Source of the DNA: Jeotgalibaca porci
GTDB taxonomy: Bacteria > Bacillota > Bacilli > Lactobacillales > Aerococcaceae
DNA: 64,000 nt
Direction: 5' to 3'
Assembly: GCF_011299095.1 (NCBI RefSeq)
Contig: NZ_CP049889.1
Coordinates: forward strand, 1,902,501-1,966,500
The position numbers and the translations under genes were made by a program. The notes below the pieces were generated by a model. That model saw only the letters and a program-made list of their open reading frames with translations. It was not told the DNA's origin and searched no databases. Shown here piece by piece: positions 50,218 through 58,086 of the stretch. Positions within the stretch are counted from its first letter, which is position 1; each line of letters starts with the position of its first letter.

Positions 50218-51789
50218 TTAGGAATGATTTATTACTTTCTTTTTACCTGTAACCATATCAACAAACGCAATGTTCAAATCTCCTTTGACGAGGCGTTGAA
50301 TATGTTTGCGTTGCCGCATTGCCCGGTATTCTTCAGCAATAATGGAACCTTTGTAGTACAACAGAAGTTCATAACCGTTTTTGTTTTTTTTCAGTTCAAT
50401 GTTCCTAACAACCGATAGATGAGAATCATTCAGAGCATTCGCAAATTTGATAATGCCGCCTAATTCTCTGATTTGATTAAGATAGGTGGAATCAAACCAC
50501 GACGTAAAGGGCTCGGAGTATTGATTGAATAACGAACGGTTCTTGAAGCTTGCGAGCAGAGCAACAACCACACGCTCCTTATGTGAGAGACCATTTAGCT
50601 CACTATTGGAAATAATATAGAAGGTATGTTGTGAAACAGCACCACTTTCGACATAGACGCCTAAGTAATACAGATAACTCCCATACTGCAGCAAGCGCGC
50701 CACATAGCGGTCTTTTTCAAGAATGCCTTCTTTACAAAACTCCTCGTAAAGCATACTAACCAGATTTCCACGCTGATCGGCCACTTTATCCTGTGTATGA
50801 TAAGAAAGTCCGAGTTTATAAATGCTTTGGGTACTCGTATTCATCTTGGAAAATGCCTGATCATCCGATTTATTATTTAGATAGTCCATGATGATACCTT
50901 CACGCAACCCTTTGTTACTAAAGATAAATGCCGGTGCGTTTACCTCATCAAATAAAGTCCGAAAAACAACATTGGCTGGAATAATTATATCTGTTCGGTC
51001 TTGACTTAAGCCATCCAAATCTTGCAATTCAGGAATAGATAAGCTTTTAAATAATTTCAACGTTTGTGTTAAGCCATCGCGCGACATTTGATAGCCGTGC
51101 ACACCAGCCAATGGGTAGTTTATTTGTCGCTGATGCACATTGGCTATACTCCGTCCGGAACCCCCAATAGCTGTGACAGGGACGCGTAAATCCTGAAGCC
51201 ATTCCAGACTCTTAAACGCTTCTTGAATATATGCACTCATTTTCTTGATTGCCTTTTCACTGTTGTGTTCTTTTCCCTCAAAAAACATCTGTTTCAAAGT
51301 CACAACTCCGAATGGGAAACTGTGATAGCGTACAATCTCTTTATTTACAAAGTATGTAATTTCAGTACTCCCACCCCCAATATCGACGGTAACGCCGTCT
51401 TTTGTTTCAGTGGAAAGGGTGACTGCATAGCTGCCGTAGTACGCTTCTTTTTCTTCCGGCACAATTTGTAAGGTGATACCGGTACGGTCTAAAACTTGTT
51501 GGATGATGTCCGTTTTATTCGTTGATTGGCGAATAGCTGCCGTAGCCATTGGAAGTATTTGAGTCACATCGTACTGATTGGTTACTGCGACGAATGTTTC
51601 TAAAACTTGAACTAAAGCATCAATTCCGGCCTGCGACATAGTTTTATTTTCATCCAAGTACTGACTTAACCGCGCGGGTGTTTTAATATTTTGTAATTCG
51701 AGTAGATTATAGTCGGTAGTAATTTCAAAAATAACGAGACGAATGGTGTTTGATCCGATATCGATTAATGCAATTTTTTCAGTGTTCAT
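50218..51789 (-). CDS. ppx: Exopolyphosphatase / Ppx-GppA phosphatase
   Basis: 523 residues from ATG 51789 (GAGGAG seven bases upstream; family start IALIDIGSNTIRLVIFEI). Actin-like ATPase fold with VDIGGGSTEITYF and VTAIGGSGRSIANVHQ phosphate loops. The C-terminal half carries an HD-like domain (YGSYLYYLGVYVESGAVSQH, HTFYIISNSELNGLSHKERVV). Hydrolyses polyphosphate and possibly pppGpp. First gene of ppx-ppk. Confidence 0.92.
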   Translation of the reverse strand: MNTEKIALIDIGSNTIRLVIFEITTDYNLLELQNIKTPARLSQYLDENKTMSQAGIDALVQVLETFVAVTNQYDVTQILPMATAAIRQSTNKTDIIQQVLDRTGITLQIVPEEKEAYYGSYAVTLSTETKDGVTVDIGGGSTEITYFVNKEIVRYHSFPFGVVTLKQMFFEGKEHNSEKAIKKMSAYIQEAFKSLEWLQDLRVPVTAIGGSGRSIANVHQRQINYPLAGVHGYQMSRDGLTQTLKLFKSLSIPELQDLDGLSQDRTDIIIPANVVFRTLFDEVNAPAFIFSNKGLREGIIMDYLNNKSDDQAFSKMNTSTQSIYKLGLSYHTQDKVADQRGNLVSMLYEEFCKEGILEKDRYVARLLQYGSYLYYLGVYVESGAVSQHTFYIISNSELNGLSHKERVVVALLASFKNRSLFNQYSEPFTSWFDSTYLNQIRELGGIIKFANALNDSHLSVVRNIELKKNKNGYELLLYYKGSIIAEEYRAMRQRKHIQRLVKGDLNIAFVDMVTGKKKVINHS

Positions 51790-51889
51790 ATCTATTCTCC
51801 TCACTGTCGTTGCGTTACTTCCATTCTATATAACTATCTACTATTTGTCATAAGATAACTCTGCCGCTAGTGAAATTTACGAAACAAAG

Positions 51890-51920
51890 AACGGACTGGG
51901 AAATAGCTTCCCAGCCCGTT
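51890..51920 (-). terminator. Terminator of the deoxyribosyltransferase-like gene
   Basis: AACGGACTGGGAA/TTCCCAGCCCGTT hairpin (51890-51920, one G-T). It lies 22 bases after the stop of the minus-strand gene and before the ppx promoter region. Confidence 0.75.
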
Positions 51921-51941
51921 ACTTAGAACTATTATTACTGA

Positions 51942-52427
51942 TTATTTATTCAGGTAGTGCCCAATTTGGGTGATTAAATCATCTGTATTATTTACAACCA
52001 CACCGTTTGTTTTAATCAAACCGATTGTATAAAGATTTACATAAGGGAATTGTGACTCAGCAACTTCTTGAAGAGCAGCTAATTTCTTTTCATTCGTAGC
52101 GCCTTGCTGACGTGAATCAGAGAAAAGGGCAATGACTGGAATACCCGCTTGATAAGCAACCCCAATCTCAGTAGCCACTCCAACATCCATTGTTTGACCA
52201 TCCAAGATAGCAATCATAATATTTGATTCTAATAGTCGATCTGTATCCTGCTTCGCAATTAAAATAGAATCTGCGTAAGCATTTTTATCGTTAATTTCAC
52301 CATTTTCCTGGGGTACATATAAACCTAATTCAGGGTAAGCCTCACGGATTTTACCAACAAGAAACTCATTGTATTGCAGTTCCATATGGGAAAAAAGTGG
52401 GGCAGCGTAATAACCTTTTTTTGTCAT
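51942..52427 (-). CDS. Nucleoside 2-deoxyribosyltransferase family protein
   Basis: 161 residues. YYAAPLFSHMELQYNEFLVGKI (active-site-type Tyr/Asp loop), AKQDTDRLLESNIMIAILDGQTMDVGVATEIGVAYQAG, with Glu in TEIGVAYQAG as the expected nucleophile, and IPVIALFSDSR. It transfers deoxyribose between bases in nucleoside salvage; matches the salvage role of the deoxynucleoside kinase at 13322. ATG 52427 after AAGGAG; monocistronic. Confidence 0.88.
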   Translation of the reverse strand: MTKKGYYAAPLFSHMELQYNEFLVGKIREAYPELGLYVPQENGEINDKNAYADSILIAKQDTDRLLESNIMIAILDGQTMDVGVATEIGVAYQAGIPVIALFSDSRQQGATNEKKLAALQEVAESQFPYVNLYTIGLIKTNGVVVNNTDDLITQIGHYLNK

Positions 52428-52552
52428 AGTAATAGCTCCTTAAGTAAATTTATTTCTTATGCATTATCTTAACAATTGTTTTAAGAGGATGCAAAGGGCT
52501 TTTTAACTGAGGAGTGAGCTGAGGTACGACATAGAGGCTAAAAAAACAATTC

Positions 52553-53035
52553 TGAGTGCGCAGGTATGACCTGAAACTGCGCACTCAGATTGCTTTTTAC
52601 GTTTGAGTGCGCAAGTATGACCTGAAACTGCGCACTCAGATTGCTTTTTGCGTTTGAGTGCGCAAGTATGACTTAAAACTGCGCACTCAGATTCATTTTT
52701 GCGTTTGAGTGCGCAGGTGTGACTTAAAACTGCGCACTCAGATTGCTTTTTGCGTTTGAGTGCGCAGGTGTGACTTAAAACTGCGCACTCAGATTCATTT
52801 TTACGTTTGAGTGCGCAGGTATGACTTAAAACTGCGCACTCAGATTCGTTTTTGCGTTTGAGTGCGCAGGTATGACTTAAAACTGCGCACTCAGATTCAT
52901 TTTTACGTTTGAGTGCGCAGGTATGACCTAAAACTGCGCACTCAGATTGCTTTTTGCGTTTGAGTGCGCAGGTGTGACCTAAAACTGCGCACTCAGACTG
53001 CTTTTTGCGTTTGAGTGCGCAGGTATGACCTAATA
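52553..53035. repeat. Tandem hairpin array, nine full units and one half unit, 51-bp period
   Basis: Units begin at 52553 and every 51 bases to 53012. Each has arm TGAGTGCGCA, 15-base loop (GGTATGACTTAAAAC-like), arm TGCGCACTCA and a 16-base spacer (GATTCATTTTTGCGTT-like); the tenth has only the first arm. Loops and spacers vary at few positions. An open frame across it on the minus strand is an artefact of the 51-bp (17-codon) period. It lies upstream of both the deoxyribosyltransferase gene and the coiled-coil/3D gene. Not a CRISPR: spacers are not unique. Confidence 0.9.
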
Positions 53036-53194
53036 TTGAGCGGCATAGAATGACTTTTTCCATAGTTGAATGTTACAGCCATGTTACAGTTAAACAAAAG
53101 TTGATACACAATCGTAAGGTGTTTGAAACCTCCCGCTCAAACTGGACCCGTATAATGAGAAAAGTATTTTGAAGAAAAAGTGAGGCGAGCCCAA

Positions 53195-54388
53195 TTGGTA
53201 ATAGAAAGAAAGCTCGGTAAAGTGCTTGTGGCTGCATTAGCTGCGCAGTTTTTATTTGCAGCACCTATCAAAGCCAGTACATTAAATGAAATTCAGGAAC
53301 AAGAACAGTCTAAACAAGCTGAAATTTCAGCTGTTGAAGAGTTGATACATGATAGATTAAACTCTGTTAACGAAAAAAAAGCTGAAATAGACGACCTGAA
53401 TGAACAAGTATCACAAGTAGAGGATCAAAAAGCTAAAACACTTGTTGAGATTGAGGATAAAAAAGCAGTTATTGTTGCTCGTAAAGCCCAACTAGAGGAA
53501 CGGTTAGTTGCACTCCAAACATCGTCTTCAATGAATAACCGTGTATTAATGTTAATGGAAGCGGAAAGTTTCAGCGACTTTATCAATTTATTTCTGATAA
53601 TCAGCCAATTGCAAGGTGTTGATAACGATCGCATTGAGTTGGCAATCAAAGAAGAGCAAGAATTAGTAGCTTTAGAAACACGATTATATGAAGAAATTGC
53701 TGCCATTGAAGAAACGACTTCACAATTGAATGCAGAATCTGAAATCTTAGCGCACGAATTGGGTTCATTACAAGATATACTCAATGATAATCAAGTAGAA
53801 CTTAACCGACTTGCAGCTGAGAGAGCAACTGAAGAAGAGCGTCTTGTTAAGGTGGCCCAAGCAGAAAAAGAAGCAGCGGAAAAAGCGGAGGCAGAGAAAG
53901 TGGCAGCCGCAGAAGCGAAGAAAGCAGAAAAACAAGCCGAAGAAACAGCTAAAAAAGAAGCGGCAGCCGTTAAAAAAACAACTCCAGCTCCTACTGAATC
54001 AGTTGTTACAGCACCACCCGCAGAAGAAAAAATTGAAGTTGTAGAAAAACCGGTTGTTGAAGATGTATCGGCACCTGCTGTTCCTACTGAACCGGCCCAA
54101 TCAGGCCGCCAAGTTTCAGTTAATGCAACAGCTTATTCCCGAAACCAACCAAGTCTGAGTAATCATACATTTTTAGGCATTGATTTACGTGACAATCCAA
54201 TGGTTATTGCCGTAGATCCGTCAGTTATCCCGCTGTGGTCACTAGTAGAAGTTCCAGGGTATGGTATTTATCTTGCAGGAGACACAGGAAGTGCGATTGT
54301 AGGAAACCGTATCGATATTCATATGGAAAATCTAAATAGTGCGTGGGCATTTGGACGTCGCCAACTTACAGTTACAGTCTTAAATTAA
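53195..54388 (+). CDS. Secreted coiled-coil and 3D-domain cell-wall protein
   Basis: 397 residues if the start is TTG 53195, with GTGAGG nine bases upstream; GTG 53180 is the alternative, without a ribosome site. Signal peptide ends AAPIKAS. A long coiled coil (about residues 30-215) with a PcsB/CwlO-like pattern (EIQEQEQSKQAEISAVEEL) includes the FSDFINLFLIISQLQ segment typical of PcsB-type amidase regulators. A Lys/Glu/Ala-rich linker (220-270) and a C-terminal 3D domain (310-397) with VAVDPSVIPLW, GDTGSA and NRIDIH complete it. The PcsB-type coiled coil suggests FtsEX-linked peptidoglycan cleavage. Its 3D domain is paralogous to that at 21038. Confidence 0.87.
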   Translation: MVIERKLGKVLVAALAAQFLFAAPIKASTLNEIQEQEQSKQAEISAVEELIHDRLNSVNEKKAEIDDLNEQVSQVEDQKAKTLVEIEDKKAVIVARKAQLEERLVALQTSSSMNNRVLMLMEAESFSDFINLFLIISQLQGVDNDRIELAIKEEQELVALETRLYEEIAAIEETTSQLNAESEILAHELGSLQDILNDNQVELNRLAAERATEEERLVKVAQAEKEAAEKAEAEKVAAAEAKKAEKQAEETAKKEAAAVKKTTPAPTESVVTAPPAEEKIEVVEKPVVEDVSAPAVPTEPAQSGRQVSVNATAYSRNQPSLSNHTFLGIDLRDNPMVIAVDPSVIPLWSLVEVPGYGIYLAGDTGSAIVGNRIDIHMENLNSAWAFGRRQLTVTVLN

Positions 54389-54393
54389 TATAG

Positions 54394-54432
54394 AAAAGAT
54401 GGCTGCCAGTCAAATCTGGCAGCCATCTTTTT
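54394..54432. terminator. Bidirectional terminator
   Basis: AAAAGATGGCTGCCA (54394-54408) pairs with TGGCAGCCATCTTTT (from 54417), with T-runs on both strands. Serves the 3D gene and the convergent ABC gene. Confidence 0.9.
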
Positions 54433-54436
54433 TATA

Positions 54437-55171
54437 TTATAATACTTTATTCAAGAAGTCTTGAGTACGTGGATGTTGTGCATTTTGGAAGATTTCTTCC
54501 GGTGTGCTTTCTTCAACGATGTATCCACCGTCCATGAAAATAACGCGGTCACCAACTTCACGGGCGAATCCCATTTCGTGTGTAACAACGACCATTGTCA
54601 TCCCTTCACGGGCAAGGCGTTTCATAACTTCCAATACTTCTCCAACCATTTCTGGATCCAGTGCAGAAGTCGGCTCATCGAACAACATAATATCAGGATT
54701 CATTGCTAAAGCGCGAGCAATGGCAACACGCTGTTTTTGTCCCCCTGATAACGAGTTGGGGAATACATCTATTTTTTCGCTTAATCCAACCATTTCCAAT
54801 AATTCGGCAGCTTTTGTTTTTGCTTCCTCTTTAGTCATTCGGTTCAATTCAATCGGTGCAAGGGTAATGTTTTGGGCAACCGTTAAATGTGGGAAAAGGT
54901 TAAAATGTTGGAAAACCATTCCGATTTCTTCACGGACTTTATTAATGTTTGTTTTAGGATTTGTAATGTCGACATTGTCAATCGCAACATGACCGCCAGA
55001 AATTTCCTCTAGACCATTCAAGCAACGTAAGAACGTACTTTTACCAGAACCGGAAGGACCGATGATACAAACAACTTCTCCTTCAGCAATCTCTACATTA
55101 ATGGATTTTAAGACCTCATTATCTCCAAAGCTCTTTTTAAGGTCTGTAACTTTTACTTTTGTATTCGTCAT
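54437..55171 (-). CDS. Polar amino acid ABC transporter ATP-binding protein (GlnQ type)
   Basis: 244 residues. Walker [11 protein letters not shown]-loop [13 protein letters not shown], signature [34 protein letters not shown]-loop [12 protein letters not shown]. This is the GlnQ/HisP subfamily of amino acid importers. No permease or binding protein gene is adjacent, so it is an orphan. It could serve a transporter encoded elsewhere. Its gene follows a small YvrJ gene and an overlapping hairpin pair. Confidence 0.92.
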   Translation of the reverse strand: MTNTKVKVTDLKKSFGDNEVLKSINVEIAEGEVVCIIGPSGSGKSTFLRCLNGLEEISGGHVAIDNVDITNPKTNINKVREEIGMVFQHFNLFPHLTVAQNITLAPIELNRMTKEEAKTKAAELLEMVGLSEKIDVFPNSLSGGQKQRVAIARALAMNPDIMLFDEPTSALDPEMVGEVLEVMKRLAREGMTMVVVTHEMGFAREVGDRVIFMDGGYIVEESTPEEIFQNAQHPRTQDFLNKVL

Positions 55172-55224
55172 TTGTGTACTCCTTTCGACACTTTGTCTTA
55201 TTCTACCAAAAAAGGCGAATCATT

Positions 55225-55270
55225 AAAAGAGGACACTAAAGGCGTGTCCTCTTTTTGAACACGCCTTTAG
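55225..55270 (-). terminator. Two overlapping, mutually exclusive hairpins
   Basis: AAAAGAGGACAC (55225-55236) with GTGTCCTCTTTT (55244-55255), and CTAAAGGCGTG (55236-55246) with CACGCCTTTAG (55260-55270). The shared GTG region means only one can form at a time. They lie directly after the YvrJ stop and before glnQ, as a terminator or a switch. Confidence 0.6.
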
Positions 55271-55273
55271 TTT

Positions 55274-55414
55274 TTATATCCTAGCTAACTTCTCAATCGC
55301 ATCCACTAGCTTATCCAATTTCTTTTCCATGCGATTTAATAAATACATGGAAATTACAATCGGAAAGCCTGTGTTGCTGATGAGATCGATGTAGGATGAT
55401 AAACCCGTTTCCAT
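55274..55414 (-). CDS. YvrJ-family small protein (46 aa)
   Basis: ATG 55414 with GAGAGGAGG ribosome site upstream. The product METGLSSYIDLISNTGFPIV continues into a segment ISMYLLNRMEKKLDKLVDAI. The motif N-x-G-F-P-I-V-x-x-x-Y-L-L-x-R-x-E-K-K-L is the YvrJ family pattern: one membrane segment followed by a short amphipathic helix. YvrJ was first described in a Bacillus operon with an RNA polymerase sigma factor and has no firm function. Stop overlaps the downstream hairpins. Confidence 0.8.
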   Translation of the reverse strand: METGLSSYIDLISNTGFPIVISMYLLNRMEKKLDKLVDAIEKLARI

Positions 55415-55463
55415 CAAAAACGCCTCCTCTCTATATAGAAAGACGTTTTAGAATTGGAAAGTG

Positions 55464-56330
55464 TTACAATTTCTCGTCAATACAACGAAGAATCGCTTTC
55501 GCAACACCATCTTCAGTGTTCGTTGCGGTTTCATACTTTGCAATTTTTTTAACGCCTTCTGCGGCATTCCCCATGGCGAAGCTGACGCCTGCCTTTTCAA
55601 GCATTGAGGCATCGTTAAAGTTATCACCAATCGCCATAATACGGTCCAAAGGAATTCCCATTTCTTTGGCAACGCGTTCCAAGGCAATGCCTTTTTGAGC
55701 TTGCACATGATTTATTTCTAAGTTGTTATAGAAGGAAGAAGTCACAACAAGTTCAGCATCCTTTTCATATTCCTCACGGACAGGCTGTAACTCCGGTTGC
55801 CCCTCATTTGAGTAGACGAGTACTTTCAAGGCCAAGCGATCCTCTGTCAATACGTCTTCATAATCTTTAATATAGTTAATATTAAGAAGCTCCAATCGGC
55901 TAAGCGCTAATACTAAGGCCATTTTAAATGTTGTATGAGGATTTGTTATTTGTAAGAGACTCGTCATCGTTTCGATACGTTTTACTTTGTTATCTGAATA
56001 AACACCATCCGCCATCACTAACTCCGCATACAGACCTTTTTCACGCGCAAAGTTCAGAATATGCCGAATCCGTGTTTGATCGATGCCAACGTTTCCGAGT
56101 AAAGTGCCGTTCTCATCATATGTTTGTCCACCGTTCACAGTAATCATTGGACAGCGAATACCAACTTCCTCTAAAGCAGGAACTGCTTCCGTATACCCAC
56201 GACCTGTTGCTACCATAAATTTAATGCCTAACTTTTCAGCTGTTTTAATAGCTACTTGATTTGCTTCAGAGACTGCCATCTTGTTGTTTAAGAGTGTTCC
56301 GTCCATGTCAGATACGATTAATTCAATCAC
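55464..56330 (-). CDS. Cof-type HAD-IIB phosphatase (YidA-like)
   Basis: 288 residues from GTG 56330 (GGGAGG seven bases upstream; the ATG one base ahead is out of frame). Motif I SDMDGTLLNNK, motif II region FMVATGRGYTEA, motif III/IV KGIALERVAKEMGIPLDRIMAIGDNFNDASML followed by GVSFAMGNAAEGVKKIA. Sugar-phosphate phosphatase-like, substrate unknown. Separate from the ung gene, which is divergent. Confidence 0.92.
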   Translation of the reverse strand: MIELIVSDMDGTLLNNKMAVSEANQVAIKTAEKLGIKFMVATGRGYTEAVPALEEVGIRCPMITVNGGQTYDENGTLLGNVGIDQTRIRHILNFAREKGLYAELVMADGVYSDNKVKRIETMTSLLQITNPHTTFKMALVLALSRLELLNINYIKDYEDVLTEDRLALKVLVYSNEGQPELQPVREEYEKDAELVVTSSFYNNLEINHVQAQKGIALERVAKEMGIPLDRIMAIGDNFNDASMLEKAGVSFAMGNAAEGVKKIAKYETATNTEDGVAKAILRCIDEKL

Positions 56331-56424
56331 ATTTTATCCTCCCACATTCCAATTTTTTGGTTTCATTTATAGTGTAACATTTATATTCTTTTGGTACACT
56401 ACATACGAAAGAGAGGGAGAGTAG

Positions 56425-57111
56425 ATGAAGCAGATTATCCATAATGAATGGCAAAAAATATTGGAACCTGAATTTCAAACTGCCTACTATTCACAACTAC
56501 GTGAATTTTTAAAGCAAGAATATAAAAATGAAACGGTCTATCCCGATATGCATGCAATCTGGCATGCATTTGAATTAACACCGTTTAATCAAGTGAAAGT
56601 CGTGATTATTGGCCAGGATCCCTATCATGGCGAGAATCAAGCTCACGGCCTGAGTTTTTCTGTTCAAAAAGGTATTCGCATCCCGCCATCATTACGCAAT
56701 ATTTATAAAGAAATGAAAACTGATTTAGAAATAGACCCACCGAATCACGGTGATTTGACAAGTTGGGCGGAACAAGGTGTTTTTCTTTTAAATACTGTAT
56801 TGACCGTTCGTAAGGGCGAAGCCTATTCACACCGGGGGAAAGGTTGGGAATTATTGACGGATTCAGTCATCCGTGCATTGAATGAACGCGAGAAACCACT
56901 TGTATTCATTTTATGGGGAAATGCTTCGATTGCGAAAAAAGCCTTTATTGATGCCGAGAAACATACAGTTATCACAGCGCCGCATCCGAGTCCCTTATCC
57001 GCTCACCGTGGTTTTTTCGGATCCAGACCTTTTACAAAGGCCAACGAGGCTTTAATAAAAATAGGCCAATTACCCATTAATTGGGAAATTCCTAACGAGG
57101 TGACAGAATGA
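56425..57111 (+). CDS. ung: Uracil-DNA glycosylase (family 1)
   Basis: 228 residues, normal length. Catalytic motif A GQDPYHGENQAHGLSFSV with the Asp water-activating residue; LLNTVLTVRKGEAYSHRGKGWE; LWGNASIAKK; motif B HPSPLSAHRGFFGSRPF with catalytic His. Removes uracil from DNA. The stop overlaps the start of the following hydrolase gene (ATGA). AGAGAGGGAGAG site upstream. Confidence 0.96.
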   Translation: MKQIIHNEWQKILEPEFQTAYYSQLREFLKQEYKNETVYPDMHAIWHAFELTPFNQVKVVIIGQDPYHGENQAHGLSFSVQKGIRIPPSLRNIYKEMKTDLEIDPPNHGDLTSWAEQGVFLLNTVLTVRKGEAYSHRGKGWELLTDSVIRALNEREKPLVFILWGNASIAKKAFIDAEKHTVITAPHPSPLSAHRGFFGSRPFTKANEALIKIGQLPINWEIPNEVTE

Positions 57112-57830
57112 AAGAAAATATATTAGAAACACAAACAGGTAATATTTATTACAAAACAGGTGGAGCGGGCGAACCACTTTTCTTTATCCATGGAAATGGC
57201 GAGGACACTTCCATATTTAAGGGACAATTAGCTGACTTTTGTCGGGACTATACAATTATTGCAATGGATACACGCGGACATGGGCAATCGGATTTGGGTG
57301 TGGATGTTCTGACTTTTGAGCAGATTGCTCAGGATGTGATCGCTATTATGGATACACTGGTTATTGAACAGGTCACAATCGTTGGTTACAGCGATGGTGG
57401 AAATATTGGTATGTATTTAGCTTCGCATTACCCGGAACGCATCAAGGGTCTGGTTATGATGGGTGCTAATTATGAAGTGGATGCACTTGAGGAAGAGCTA
57501 CTTACGAAAGTGAAAAGTTACCAAAAGAGACTGGAAGGACGTGAACAGACGCCCGAAAATGTACGTAAGTTAAATGTCCTTAATCTCATGCTGCATGAAT
57601 TGGCACTCACAGAAGAAGACCTAAAACGAATTAAAGTACCAACATTAGTAATGGCAGGTGAATTTGATATCGTGGCACATTCCCATACCGAAGCCATTGC
57701 AGAAACGATTGCCGATTCTGAACTGTTTATTTGTCCAGAGGGCGGCCATGACTTTTTTGTTCACCAACCAGCTCTATTTCTAGAGACTGTTACCTTGTTT
57801 CTAGATAAATTAAAAAGTGATGAGAAATAA
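57108..57830 (+). CDS. Alpha/beta hydrolase
   Basis: 240 residues. FIHGNGEDTSIFKGQ oxyanion loop, MDTRGHGQSDL, nucleophile elbow GYSDGGNIGMYLA with Ser, acid residue in MAGEFDIVAHSH, and His in PEGGHDFFVHQP. The triad is complete. Substrate unknown. ATGA overlap with ung implies translational coupling. Confidence 0.9.
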   Translation: MKENILETQTGNIYYKTGGAGEPLFFIHGNGEDTSIFKGQLADFCRDYTIIAMDTRGHGQSDLGVDVLTFEQIAQDVIAIMDTLVIEQVTIVGYSDGGNIGMYLASHYPERIKGLVMMGANYEVDALEEELLTKVKSYQKRLEGREQTPENVRKLNVLNLMLHELALTEEDLKRIKVPTLVMAGEFDIVAHSHTEAIAETIADSELFICPEGGHDFFVHQPALFLETVTLFLDKLKSDEK

Positions 57831-57831
57831 C

Positions 57832-57860
57832 TTGTTTTTAGAATGAAAGTACACTATGCT
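57832..57860 (+). promoter_or_regulatory. Promoter of leader B / tyrA
   Basis: TTGTTT at 57832-57837, 17-base spacer, TATGCT at 57855-57860; transcription would start about 57867. Confidence 0.55.
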
Positions 57861-57890
57861 TATTCTACAAAATAGAAACGAGGACGAACC

Positions 57891-57947
57891 ATGAAGAAGC
57901 AAGAATGTCTGCAATCACCTTTTAATTATGACACCTTCTCGAGATAG
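57891..57947 (+). CDS. Putative Phe/Tyr-containing leader peptide B (18 aa)
   Basis: ATG 57891 follows a GAGG site by seven bases. Product MKKQECLQSPFNYDTFSR. As in leader peptide A (23656), it starts with two Lys nearby, has an aromatic-rich end with Tyr at the sixth position from the C-terminus, and ends in Arg with AGA TAG. The Tyr codon is TAT here and TAC in A, while the codons upstream differ, so the shared features are at the peptide level. A leader that reads Tyr fits the downstream tyrosine-pathway gene. Confidence 0.55.
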   Translation: MKKQECLQSPFNYDTFSR

Positions 57948-58031
57948 CGTTCATATCGAGAGTGGTTGTGTTGACATGCTTACAACTGCTTTCATCTATC
58001 AGGCGGTTGGACTTAATAACTGGTTCGTGAG

Positions 58032-58066
58032 CCCCTGCTGAGAATTTTCTTGGTAGGGGTATTTTT
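58032..58066 (+). terminator. Attenuator terminator of leader B
   Basis: CCCCTGCT (58032-58039) pairs with GGTAGGGG (58052-58059), eight pairs including two G-T, then TATTTTT. It lies 21 bases before the tyrA start. Confidence 0.7.
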
Positions 58067-58086
58067 ATAAAGGGGGATACGGTTCA

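Larger units (their letters stand above)
57867..58066 (+). promoter_or_regulatory. Leader RNA B: structured attenuator before tyrA
   Basis: About 200 bases between a promoter and tyrA, with an 18-codon frame, two hairpins (TCTCGA/TCGAGA at 57938-57962; AGTGGTTGT/ACAACTGCT at 57961-57989) and a terminator. After the peptide stop, the blocks AGTGG (57961), GACAT (57973), ATCTAT (57994), GGCGG (58002) and CGTGAGC (58026) recur in the same order as in leader A. The GACAT-to-ATCTAT spacing of 21 bases is identical in both. CAGG (58000-58003) can pair with CCTG in the terminator arm, a possible antiterminator. No T-box core is present. Confidence 0.7.

Noticed and set aside
52553-53035. CRISPR array
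   Set aside because: Units are near-identical throughout, with no unique spacers and no cas genes nearby. The same holds for the array at 36139.
52503-53063. A 186-codon minus-strand frame with a 17-residue Cys/His repeat (SECAVLSHTCALKRK)
   Set aside because: It results from the 51-bp hairpin period being a multiple of three. There is no ribosome site, and arms are conserved as palindromes, which fits a DNA or RNA structure rather than a protein.
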